DNA from: Colias croceus
Lineage: Eukaryota > Arthropoda > Insecta > Lepidoptera > Pieridae
Assembly: GCF_905220415.1 (NCBI RefSeq)
Contig: NC_059543.1
Location: 5,270,001 to 5,334,000, forward strand
Length of the DNA: 64,000 nt
Direction of reading: 5' to 3'
This document shows positions 48,391 to 61,000 of the stretch, in pieces (positions within the stretch are counted from its first letter, which is position 1; each line of letters starts with the position of its first letter). The position numbers and the translations under genes are program-made. The notes under the pieces were generated by a model. The model saw nothing but the letters and a program-made list of their open reading frames with translations. It ran no database searches and was not told where the DNA came from.

Positions 48391-49384
48391 CTGTATAAAC
48401 ACACGACTATAATAATATTATTCCTCTGTTTTGAAATTATGATGATATAAATTGCGCTACTCACGAGCAAGAAGATTAGCTAACAATATTACAAATTATT
48501 GGCAAATTTCATCTTTGTCGTGTTTAAGGTCTGAATATAGTTTCTATTATTTCATTATACCACTTCCAAAACTGCCTTATAAATTCTTCAATTCAATATA
48601 CCTAAAATCTACAAGCAACAATTTTCTATGCCTATGTTTTATTTAGAATATTCTATAAAACTTCTGAATAAGTGGTAACGTTCATAATATTATTATCATC
48701 TAATAAAGCTGAATTTATGTCGAATTTGCAAAGATTTTGTTTGAAGTGTATGTTATGGACTTATGGAAGTCCAATTACATAGATTGATGTTATATTATTC
48801 AAATATAAATTAACAATGTTTCACTGGCTGAACATTTTATCAGTGTGTCCATAAGTCGACCGAGATAACTTTAACATGGCCGACTATCCTTAATATAAAT
48901 GCATAAAAAATTAACAATTACTGAGAATATCCGTTTGGAAAAACCAACTATAATTATTATTATATACGTAATTTATAAATAGTAAAGTTTTTATAACATA
49001 TTAGTACTTATGATTTTAAAATAGATATAAAATACTAGATACAAAGAATTTGCTGTTAAAATATGTTGAAGAAAATTTCTCATTTAAATTTCCAGATCAA
49101 CGTTTGCTTTGCACTGAAATACAGTGATAATAGGTAGTAGCATTTTGTAGTTAAGACATGTTCTAAATGTAGAATAGTTATAAATTATTTTTTAAGTTAA
49201 TAATAATCGTTTATTATGATTTACAAAATATCTAATATTAGATTATGCTAAAACTTTTATTATCTAGCATAATATTATAAGTAATATCTACACATACTGC
49301 ACGACCATTATAAGTTGCAAACAGTTATCCTCATATTGAATTCTCGACTAAAACATAAGTACCAAAAACAATTTTGGTACTTAC

Positions 49385-49500
49385 CTTATAAATCGACATG
49401 AAAACTCCTTTGAATACAAACTTGTTTTCTTTCAAACGCTGATTTTAAAGAGTGTTTATTCATCGTTAACGTAACCGAATCAATCGAAGGTCGAGAGTCG
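49385..49500 (-). promoter_or_regulatory. Candidate 5' non-coding exon of the WAP gene
   Basis: On the minus strand a strong donor (TATAAG|GTAAGTA) occurs at 49385/49384. It could join the acceptor tttatacag at 48391, eight bases before the WAP start codon. Upstream is a GC-richer patch with a repeated GTCGAGA (49489-49508). The exon's 5' limit is unknown. Confidence 0.35.
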
Positions 49501-49599
49501 AGAGTCGCTTCGGGACGCCACTAAACAAAATTATCTGCCTTCGGCAAGAAGACCTCCAGCGATGAGCTTCCGCAATTGCAGTATTGGAAAAATGTTTAC

Positions 49600-50865
49600 C
49601 GGAGTTTTATCGTGTTACTTCGTTTATCTGCTGCCATTTGTTACAAAATGGGCACGTTTAAAATATTGAAAGGTGCCGTTCTGAATAGAAATGAGGTGGA
49701 TAACATATAAGGTGAGAATGTGGCTTTTTTGAAGCCTAGATTGAAGAGGTTATCAATATCGAGTGTTATAAATGACCTGCTTTTTTAACAAAGGTTTAGC
49801 TTTCTAGTTGAATCCAGTCTTTTATTCTAGCAGTCCTTTTCTTTGTTTTTATTAAATTGTGTTTAGTTATTTATCGAATTATTATATTGATTTAACAATT
49901 TTATTGCTACTATAGACCTACGTCAAAGGGTTATCGTTTAGCATTGATGATATCGTATCGGTTTTAAGAAACTGACATTACGAGTAGATAGGTCAATATT
50001 AAAGTTACTGCTGATAAAATTCCTTCGGACCTTCGATAGTCATCATAATACAATATGTATATTATGTGCACAGATAATCTAATGAGTATGTGAATGCAGT
50101 GTGAAATACATCTGCCCCCTAAAGAATGTGACCTATATCTCACAAGGGAAAACTTGTAGATACATAACATTGATAAAAGCGAGGTCCCTTCCTCTGTACC
50201 TGTTTAATACGAAAACTAAGAAATATTACCTTATTTCCATTATTAATTACTCGGAAGATTTCAATTTAATGCTGTAGCAGGTTCTAAACTTCTTAATTCG
50301 TTCAAAACGATTATTCTGCTCGAAGTACATCTCATACTAAAACTTTTACAGCATTACTTATTTTATTACCTTCCTTTAGTACCTACAGCTTTGTGACTTG
50401 CGCTCGGGTAATTTATTGTAGTACCTGAAAGTACGCTGTTTGCAAGCATTTTAGATTTTTCTTAGGTTACTCAAAATAACCGAGAATTTTAAATACTGGT
50501 ATATGGAATTTAAAAAAATACTACTTACGATGAGCTATAAAATTATTTAAATATCATTCGTTCTTAATTTACCTACATAACTTTTAAAATATTGTGAGGT
50601 ACCTACTATTTATAAAATACTTGTATAAGCATAATTAATATACACATGTACATTTATTTAGTATTTCAATAGCTAAAATAAGTCCTATTGTACTCGTATT
50701 TTTATTATTTTTCGAGTTCGTATTACGTAATTGGGCAGGTAAATCATTCAGGCATTCTGATAAGGTGTATTATATTAATATTCAATTAGTTTTTGTGTTA
50801 TTTAATATAAATTGTTGCTATTTCGCTATTTCTACCTACTGTTATAAATTATTGAATACTAGCTT
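49600..50865. other. AT-rich non-coding stretch
   Basis: Between the WAP gene and the nested Helitrons. Nothing supported. Confidence 0.45.
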
Positions 50866-50868
50866 CCG

Positions 50869-51699
50869 CCCGCGACTCCGTCCGCGCGGATGTCGGTCCT
50901 CGCGTGAATGGTTTATTTCTCCATTTTGAGTAACTCTGACAATGACATCTTATAAATATCTATTGAAGAAGAAGAAGAAGAAAAGAGCTTATATATTGGA
51001 CCCAATACGGCTAGGCCTATAAATCTATACATATAATAAATCTGTAGGAGGGTCAATTCTGTACATTGAAAATATTGAAAAAATAAATACCAGGTGATGT
51101 TACTGGATCGAAACCAAACCCAAATATGTGATTAAATAAATTTTTGTCTGTCTGTCTGTCTTTCTGTTTGTCTGTCTGTCTGTATGTGAAGGCATCACGT
51201 AAAAACTAACGGTCCGATTTCGATGAAACTTGGTATAATTATACCTTATTATCCTGGGCATAAAATAGGATACTTTTTATCCCGGAAAAATACGTAGAAA
51301 AAAAATCTTAATTTTTCTTAATTTTTCCGCGCGGACGGAGTCTCGGGTGGAAGCTAGTATATAATATAATACGCAACGTGTGTTCGCGGTTCTTCAGAAC
51401 AACGTCTATGGATAAACTGAAAAATTAAGATTAATTTTTTTCTACGTATTTTTCCAGGAAAAAAAATATCCTATTTTACGCCAAGGATAATAAGGTATAA
51501 TTATACCAAGTTTCATCGAAATCGAACCGTTAGTTTTCACGTGATGTCTTCACATACAGACAGACAGACAGACAGACAAAAATTTTTTTAATCACATATT
51601 TGGGTTTGGTATCGATCCAGTAACACCCCCTGCTATTTATTTTTTCAATATTTTCAATGTACAGAATTGACCCTTCTACAGACTTATTATATGTATAGA
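50869..51699 (-). mobile_element. Non-autonomous Helitron, long subfamily, split by a second copy
   Basis: The outer element reads on minus from TC at 51699 to CTAG at 50869. It matches the uninterrupted copy at 14131-14577 but is broken at 51023/51358 by a plus-strand element. It also carries a (GAA)n expansion at about 50967 that the other copy lacks. It ends about 60 bp from the poly(A) signal of the M1 gene. Confidence 0.85.
51024..51357 (+). mobile_element. Non-autonomous Helitron nested in a related Helitron
   Basis: Starts TCTATACATATAATAAATC after A, has a TCTG repeat, and ends GGTGGAAGCTAG before T. Its 5' part is the same as the outer element's 5' part in opposite orientation. It therefore pairs with 51370-51699 as a long imperfect inverted repeat. 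Confidence 0.88.
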
Positions 51700-51762
51700 A
51701 GATTCATTTTTTATACTCCCCTACACCCTCATTTACAATAAAACACAATATCCTTAAAACAT

Positions 51763-51768
51763 TTTATT
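51763..51768 (-). terminator. Poly(A) signal AATAAA of the M1 gene
   Basis: AATAAA on the minus strand about 265 bp after the stop codon at 52033-52035. The intervening sequence is AT-rich 3' UTR. Confidence 0.5.
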
Positions 51769-52032
51769 AAAAACATAAAAGAACAAAATAAAATCACATT
51801 TCTATGTAATATACAAAAACAATAATTATTACACGTGGGCTAAAAATAAAGTGTATTTAAAAAGAGAGAAGTCCATCTAAAAACATAAGATGATAAAATT
51901 TACAAATAATTTAAAAATACTATTTTAAACAAATATACAAACCTATCATATAAAGAAAAGTAAACAGGTAAACCGGTAAACCATTCTTAAAACGAACCTT
52001 CGATATATTGATATAAAACCTAAATTAGCACA

Positions 52033-55000
52033 TCAATTCTTAATAAACTGATCATCCTTAACATCCGTCATTTGTTTATAATTATCCAGCCACTGTTCTA
52101 TAACGGGAATATTTTCTGAGGACCATTTGACTTCTTCTCGAATGTTCCTCATAGACTTCTCTATGATATGTTCTGCAGAACCGAATTCCCCTTGGTGAGC
52201 GACATATAACCTGGATACTAAGTCTAGACCAGCTTGAGTCGTGAATTCACCAGTAGCTGATGAAATTAGATTGTCCCATAAGTTTGTTTTTGAAGAGAAC
52301 CTGTTAAATTGTTTTAATTATTATAACTAGTCGTCAAAAGTCGTGTATTACTCAGAATTGATAATAATTATATAACTACAATAAACCGTCTCTCGTCTCG
52401 TCTGTCGTCGTCTCTCCCTGTCAATTTATGTAGTTTAAATTCAAGTTTAAAATTGATTATAACTGGATAGCGTTTCACTAAATCATATAATTATTTGAAA
52501 TTTTCGAAACCATATTTTCAGTTAACACTTCATATACCATAATCTGCGCTTTCCTAAATAGAACAATACGATAGTTTTTCAATATTCACGCATATTAAAC
52601 TTAAACAACAGTTCTCTGAAGATGTTTAAGTATTTCTATGATAGAGGAGCGAATCATCTCCGTATTTCAAAAGGAAATTAACAGAAAGAAGCGAAGTAAT
52701 AACAGCAATCAACTTTTGAGGAAATTAAATTTTGATGAAATGAAAAACTTACTTTTCCTTTAAGAGATCGAAGTTATTTTCTAAGAAATGGAATAGCGTC
52801 GTGTATCCTTCGGAGCCTCCAGTCAGCATACTAAATATCAGGAAAAGGTCTGTCTCGGTAAAGTTTCCATTTCCTTCTAGAATGGTGATATTCAAGAGTC
52901 TATTTATCTTGTACTCTTCTATAGGACACCCAGCGAGTGTCTTCAATAGATATGTTCGTTCACTTTGCTTTCTCGATGAAGGGAAGTTTATAACTCTCTG
53001 TAGACCAAATTCCCACTCCTTTTGTGAACCCCATTTGAAGACTGGACAGATGAATTGATTTGGAATTCTGTGAAAGAGCGATTGAAAGAAAATCTGAGAA
53101 TAAATAAAAATGTACTTATGTAACTTACTATGTTCTTAAAAGATCATACGAGTATAGTTTGAAGGCTTTTTATATTTATAAAACTGCCAATAATACATTT
53201 GGTTTAAGGTATATAATAATTATAAAGTATGAAAAAGCAAAAATAAACAGTTTTATTTTGGTTACAAATAAAGTACAGACTTTATTAATCTTAATATATA
53301 TATATATAAATCTCGTGTCACAATGTTTGTCCTCAATGGACTCCTAAACCACTTAACCGATTATAATAAAATTCGCACACCATGTGCAGTTCGATCCAAC
53401 TTGAGAGATAGGATAGTTTAAACATGTAGGTACCACGGGCGAAGCCGGGGCGGACCACTAGTTGTTTATAAATAAACTTAAGAACAGGAAAAATTCCGAA
53501 AGTTACAACTATAAACCAATATCGAAATAACGTTGGACAATTAGTTTATTTAACGTTTAACCTGAAAATCTTATCGATATTTTCTATCCGATATTTTTCT
53601 GCTTTTACCTACTCAATATTCTTTTTCGAACACAGTAATTTAATTCTAAAGACGCGAATGTCATTCTTGAGTGCATTCATTGAGAATACGGTTTAAAAAT
53701 TCTCTTTTATAGACATTTCTAAGAAATGAAACATCTCGCTAAATACAGAGTCGACCTAAATTCACTCAGCTATCACTTGTTTTACGCTACGGCAAAATAG
53801 TGACAATGGAAATTCATAGGGGAACGGATCTTGATTTAGACAGGGATATAATAAATGACGACTACTTACTGTGTTTTCCATTTTGTGTTAAAATATTATT
53901 TTGCTTTATATTTCATTATTCAGACAAAAGGTAATAAATAAAAAAATATGCCAGATCTCTAACATTTTTTTTTTTATAAAAAATATATTATTTCATATCA
54001 TAGGTATAGGTATAGGCATTATGAAATACCTAGGTACCGTTACAGTTAGGTATTTCGTAATGCTTAGACAGGATATGTAAGTGCATAGCTTATAATATGT
54101 CCTATCTATTTGGTGAGATCAATAAATGAACTTTAAATAATGCGATATATTCTAACTACTTAATACATTGTTTGCTCAAATAAACCCTAGAAATAGACAG
54201 TTTAACGAGAAACAAAAACATGTTACATAACACGTTCAAAAGAGGTACTAAGAAGCACGTTAGCATTGGTCCGAATACATTTGATTTAGGACATTAATCG
54301 TGTCCCTTCAGACTTGTCAACATTCACTGAATTCTCAGAAAAATTCACATCTCAAGTGATCCTTTGTCGAGATAAACTTTTCTGATTTTTATTATTGGGA
54401 AAAGTGAAATACTATTAACATAATATTATGGTTTTATTATGTTTATTCGTCCTCTGTGTCTTGGTTTTATAGAAGAAAAAAAGATTCTGTAGAATATAAA
54501 CGTATTCAGAACGTACCTATGGTGGAAGTAAATAAAAAGAAGTTGACTATATCTTCACTTTTAAATATAAAAAAAAAATCTGTGTACTCATAGTCGAAAT
54601 AAGATTTTATTAATTGACAGAGTTAATTTAAATTATAATTCAGTTGCAAAATGAGAATAGGTACAAAAGCTCACAATTTTTGTACCGTTCGTATTATCTA
54701 AAGAAGAAGAAATAAGTCCGTAGTACTTTCTATGCATAATACAAATACAATCTCATTAAAATATAACTAACTTACGGGTTCCCATCATCAGGATTAGGTG
54801 CTTCCATCCATTTGTCATAAGCTTCCTGCGCTTCCTGAATACAGGGTTTGTATCCAGCTTTACAGAGGAATGATTTCGTTAAAGACCGTAAGTTCTTCCT
54901 CCCAGATTCTTCATTTTCTTTCTCAATCTTCAGCTCGTCATAAAGAGGACTGAGGAATGTTCGGACGTATGCCTGGATGGACGAAGTATAATTTAATGCT

Positions 55001-58000
55001 AAATATGCTTTATAAGAAGAAGATACAATATTTATGATAATTTACTTTCTAAAAAAATATTTAAACATTTAGAGACTCGAATCAATCGAACTTGAATAAA
55101 GAAATAGTCAATGATCTATCGATATATTGTGATAAATGCTCTTGGTAACTAGATATAACTATGTATTAGATGTTATGAAGCCACATTCCGGTTGCTAATT
55201 CAAAATTATTTCGCACAAAAACACTTCAAAGAAAAATGCACCTATGCTTTTTATTCACAATCCATCTATTCCTCTAGAATTGATGGAAATGTAAATAAAT
55301 CACAGACACAGCAGCAACAAGTCAACATCGAAATCCACTTAGAATAAGCCGAGTTTTAGATTAACTTCGAAACCAGTTGATTGGCTATTAGGCCGCTTTC
55401 ACAGCTACAGTGCGGTAAACCTAAGGGTGAACCTAAAGATAACTTTTTTAACGTAAATGTAATAAAGTATATTTTTTAAAATCAAACTTCTACTCCAAAT
55501 TAAGGTTCCATATATTAAAATGTTAAATTTAGCACGTAGGTTAGAAAAAGCAAATCCTCCTAGATACCTCCTATTAATTATATTAATTATGTATATTTTC
55601 CATAAAGTATCTACATAAAATCTATAAGTAGGAGACACAATAATAAATACAAACAAAAGCACAATTTCAAATCTATCCATCACGAATCTAGACAGCCCAA
55701 GCAGAACAGCCGAATATAATATTCAAAGGGTTCATTCATCAAAACAGATATTATCTATAAATACTACTATCATGACTATTAACTTACCCTAAATTTGTCA
55801 GCTATACACGAGCAAATATGCCTTCCAATATGATCGATCATTGTAAACACAGGCTCCCAGACCATGTAATCTTTCTCATTTTTCAAAAATAATGTCATAT
55901 TTAATGCGGTTACAAAGGAAAGTTCGCCGGCATATGCAAGGTTCCATGCATCGTGAAGGATTTTAGCACGGGTTAGTGGTGGTATGGTAACTCGCTTGTC
56001 ACTTTGTAGGAACTGTAGGAGTATGTTCCAATTGTCCTTCTCGTAGTTGACAGGGAATGGAGCTGGAAAAAAAACCATTATTATAATTTAATGTTTATGA
56101 ATACTGAGAAATCTATTTCAGAAAATTGCTTACAATATAATGAGAGATGTCTCACTCATATAATATTTATCGTTCATTACATTTATTACTGACTAGCAAC
56201 TCAACCCGGCTTCACTCGGATTAAAAAGTAAGGTTAAGTAATACAATACATTAAACAAGTTTATGTATAACTGTTTATGGGCAATGATGAGAGCTATAAA
56301 CATACACGGTACATTATTCTGTATCATAATTTTTGTCAGCCATATAAAATAATGAAATAACTAAAATATAGGCAAGTTTGCAACATCATAAAGTTTTAGT
56401 TTTCATGACGTACTTACTGTCTTTTAAATAATGTAGGTTAATAGATGAAATATATTATTTTTAATCCAGAAGCATTTTCATTTATAGTTAATTAATTAAA
56501 ATAATTCTAATCATAACAATATCGATAACCACTAACGATTTTTAATAGTACCAATTTTCATCTGCAGTTAAATGCAAAGTAAGAAAAAAATAAGGCCACA
56601 TTTCTAAATTACTACGAAGTATACAATGAAAATCAAATATTACAAGATATTCCAACAAATGCAATCAAATTTATTTAAATGTGGTAAATATTATAACAAT
56701 TTTCGAATCATATCGTATCAAAATTGTACATTTAATAATATTTTAAGAAATAAATGTATCTTTCTACGAGAAAAGAAATCCATTTAGTCATAACTAATTC
56801 ATAAAGGCTTAGAATATCGTTAATATATTTTCTGAACGAAATTTGCTAAAAGTAAGGAAATAAATTTGTTTATTTTGCCGCTTCTTGAAAACTGTATCTT
56901 ATTGTGCAGTTAATAAACAAAACAGTATTAACTGCGACATTACGAAAGCAATTAGTCTCTATTCAAACGCTGGTTTTAACAATACTAACAATACATAATA
57001 AAATGATATGTAGGTACAATAATTTATCCTTATCCTGCAGAACATTTGATTTATATATCTGTGAGCTGAATGGTTTAAATGTAGACGTTCATGTTACTTG
57101 ATATTCCGTCGGGATACTATGTAGTAAGATGTGAGTACGCGACTCGAAGGACCTTTATCAAATTTGGGCGTAACACGCTAGAATTGGATAAACATGCTGA
57201 TGCTAACATTATTTTTGTTACAGAAGTGTGAAGAATAGTCAGAATTTGCGATTATATAATTGAACTCACTTATAGTCAACTAAGGAAATTCCATTGTGAA
57301 TTTGAATAATTATGTATATGGCATTTTTTGCATAAATTAATTTTTGTTACCTAGTTTATTTTTAAGAAAGTTTCGGCCTTGCGGCAAACAAAGTACTATT
57401 GAATCCAAAAAAAAATTTCTTAGATGTACCCTCGAATATAGTTATTTTGTGGGTAGTTTTATATTAATCTAAAAGAACAGTCACATAATACTTATACAGG
57501 CTATTTACTGACTAACTATATTGACTGTATAGGTATTTTCAACACAATTTTTTTATTTTGTTCAATAATATAAATTAGCTTACCAATTTCTTCAGGATTC
57601 ACGATGATAAACTGATCTTTTCCCGGCATGTTATCTAGCGTCATCTCTTTCCCCTGCATCCAGGCTACAGGAGCTGTGTTCGTGAAATCTAATTTATCTC
57701 CACGTATTAACACTAGAGGTAGTTGCCAGGTCATCTTGTCAGCATTGGGAACGTCATGTGGTCGCTCCCGTAAGTATACTTTCTAGAAAAATCGATTCAT
57801 TATATTGTTATTGGGCAAAATTAGGGGAGCAGGGAGTTTAATGGGATTGTTGAATAGGATTACAGATCATATTGAGACCACAAAAACAATATTAAGGTCA
57901 TTTATATTTACAGGGCGAATAGTAAGATTTTAGTGCAATTAAAGAAGTTATGACGTCATAAGGAAACTGGGTTTAATGCATATATTTTTAAACCTTTGTG

Positions 58001-61000
58001 CAATCAAAGTTTAGTACCCAATATTTTATAGACTACAATATTGGGTGCTCTCATAAAATTCCTTTAAAACCTTTTATGATAATTATACCTGTGAAATGTG
58101 AGCTGTATTCTTCTCATAATTCCTTGTAACTGTGATTAGAGGAAGTCGGTCTTTTTCAATCCAACTTGCGGCTATCATTTTAATGTCAACGTCTTTTGAA
58201 ATTTTGCCGTCTTCCCGAGCAGCGTCGTTCAGAGCATTCCAAACATCATCACTGGTAAATGTTTTCATTCTCCTACAAAATAAAATTAGTAAATGGATAT
58301 CGTGTAGAATGTTTATAGAGGTAAAATTCAAAGTTCGCGTTCAATTAATCGACCAATCAAATTAAAAAAAAAATGAATCCATCGCGGTGGCTGGATATTT
58401 TTTTTAATTTAAAATTTTTTATTTCAATAATTAAAAAAATTCAATTTCCTATCAAATTTTAAATCACGTCATTAGTCTCGATCTGTAGTCATGCAAATCT
58501 AAAGCTCTTTTTTATATTTATCTTATAAAAATATGGATTGATAATTTAATAATTTTTTTTATAGTTTAGGTAAATATTTTCCCTACGTTTAAAAAACAAC
58601 ATGCGTCCATTCATATACTAAAAACTCAACACTTACTTTTCCTTTATAAATTTCCGCAAACCCTTCCTAAAAGTATCAGCGCCGAGGGTATAATTAAAAA
58701 GTCTGAACAGCAGTTCTATCTTAGTGCAAGCTGTCTCTTGTTTCATGCCGGTAATCCGAGAGTGGGGATATCGCTTACTGAACTCATAATATATTGAATA
58801 AAGCACTGTTAGCGGCCATTGTCTCTCTATCTCCGTGTCGTTAAGCTGAAAGTGATTAAATAAGAAAAACGAGATTTGTTAATATAATCTAGGGATGTTT
58901 GTGTTTAAAATTGCTGGTTTAGAATTCGCTAGTTTGTTTAGATGTTAAAAATGTGGATCTTGATAATTTTTTTATCATTTCATGTTTGAATACCTACCGT
59001 ACCGTAATACATACCGTATTAAAAACTAGGTTTCCGCCCGCGGCTTCGCCCGCGCAGTCAAAGAAAAACCCGCATAGTTCCCGTTCCCGTGGGATTTCCG
59101 GGATTGCGTCATTTTCCCGGGATAAAAAGTATGTCCTTTCTCGGGTATCAAAATATCTCCATACCAATTTTCATGAAAATTGGTTCAGTAGTTTAGGCGT
59201 GATTGAGTAATAGACAGACAGACTTACTTTCGCATTTATAATATTAAGTATGGATTTGAGATCAGTCTATAATACATTTTTTTTTTTTCAATTAATAAAA
59301 ACTAATTCAAATTATAATAGAAGAAATGAAAGAACTAGAAACAACCTGTAAGATCTCACGGGATAAGTTCAGGACATAGAATTAATAGTCGCTACCAGGT
59401 TAAACTTCTTCTTTTTTCAAATAAAAGCGTGCAAAAAGCTTGCTTTCATTTTTTTTATGTTTTGATAACATTCGGACACTTTTTTATCTCAAACTGATAA
59501 ACTTCTATTTCTACATCTAATTAGGACTTTAACAATAATTAATTATTTCCCACGATAACATTGCACCGATTAATAATATTCTGTGTTTTATTATGTTTAT
59601 ATTATACGAAGCGCAGCTAGTTTTAAGTAGTTAACTGCGCTTTGCGGTTTCACCCGCGTGGCACCGCTCCTGTTGGTCTAAGCGTAATGGTATATTACGC
59701 TTAGACCAACAGGAGGCCTTCCTCGATAAATGGGCTATCTAACACTGAAAGAGTTTTTCAAAACGGACCAGTAGTTCCTGATATAAGCGTGTTCAAACAA
59801 ACAAACTCTTCAGCTTTATAATATTAGTGTCTAAGATTAATTACCTTCAAAGCAATTTCTGCAGCGATATACCCCACAAGTCCTTTATTGACATACGCGT
59901 CGCTCCACCACGCGGGAGTGGTGAGGGCTCCGAGCCAGTGGTATGTGATCTCTTGTTCTAATTGGAGGTATCTGCGGTTTGTTAGGTCACTCTCCCTAGG
60001 AAAAATAAATATTAAGGTTTCAGAAACACAATATAGCAATAAAATGCAAATAAATATGTAAATTGTAAATATTAAAGTATCAAAAAATGAGGTTTCAGAA
60101 TCACGTTGTAGTAATACTGACTGATGTAATTGCTAGAGTTAGTTTGGGAGTTAGATGGATGATCAGGGACATAAATGTTTTATAAACTTTAATAGGGTAG
60201 AATTAAAACCTACATATCTACATTATTAAAACAAGAATGAAAGAAGAAGAGAAGGGCAGGATTTAGCTATCACATAATTATGAAGAAATTTCCACTTGTA
60301 TCATACTTACTTAAAAACAATAAGTCCCCAGTTGTCCACGGGTTTGACGCCGAGATAATTTGGCAATGCCACAATATCCAACCGTCTTAGAGGCAATGGA
60401 ACTTGCCAGAAGTTGGCAATTTCAGCGAACACACGGGGAACCTTCTCATGCACACCTTCAAGCGCTGGGAGAAACTCTGGTCTAGCCCAGACACGCAATT
60501 CTAAAAACATATTCTTAATAAATGATATTATAGGTAAAAAGGTGCAGTTAGATTATTATTAGCGCTCCAGGAGGGGAACGTCGAAATGTGGATAATAATT
60601 AGCCACATTTCACTTCACTTGTCTATTTTTCAATTACATTTGTTGAATCATGCCATCTTACTTGCATCGAATCGTGTGAGCGTACTGTGCAGTGTGCAGT
60701 TGCTTCCTGGTGAGCTTTTTAATCACATGCTAAGTGGGTGGTTTGATATTTTCTAAGGTAGTTAGAAAGTGACGTTATAATTCAACGGTAAAGGGCTCGA
60801 TAACCGTAAATAAATAAACCAAAAACTACTTTATGTGACCGTGACAGATATTATTACAACATAAGTGCTTTCTTGTGAATAACACGAAAAAATATAAAAA
60901 AAATCCTAGAAGATTAAATTAAAACATTAGATAAACTCTAATATGCATAGTGCATACATTACTTATATGTATATCCGATCCAGAGGAGAGGCCTAATGAA

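Noticed and set aside
55405..55683. 92-codon hydrophobic minus-strand frame
   Set aside because: It lies in an M1 intron and its I, F and Y richness is expected from AT-rich sequence.
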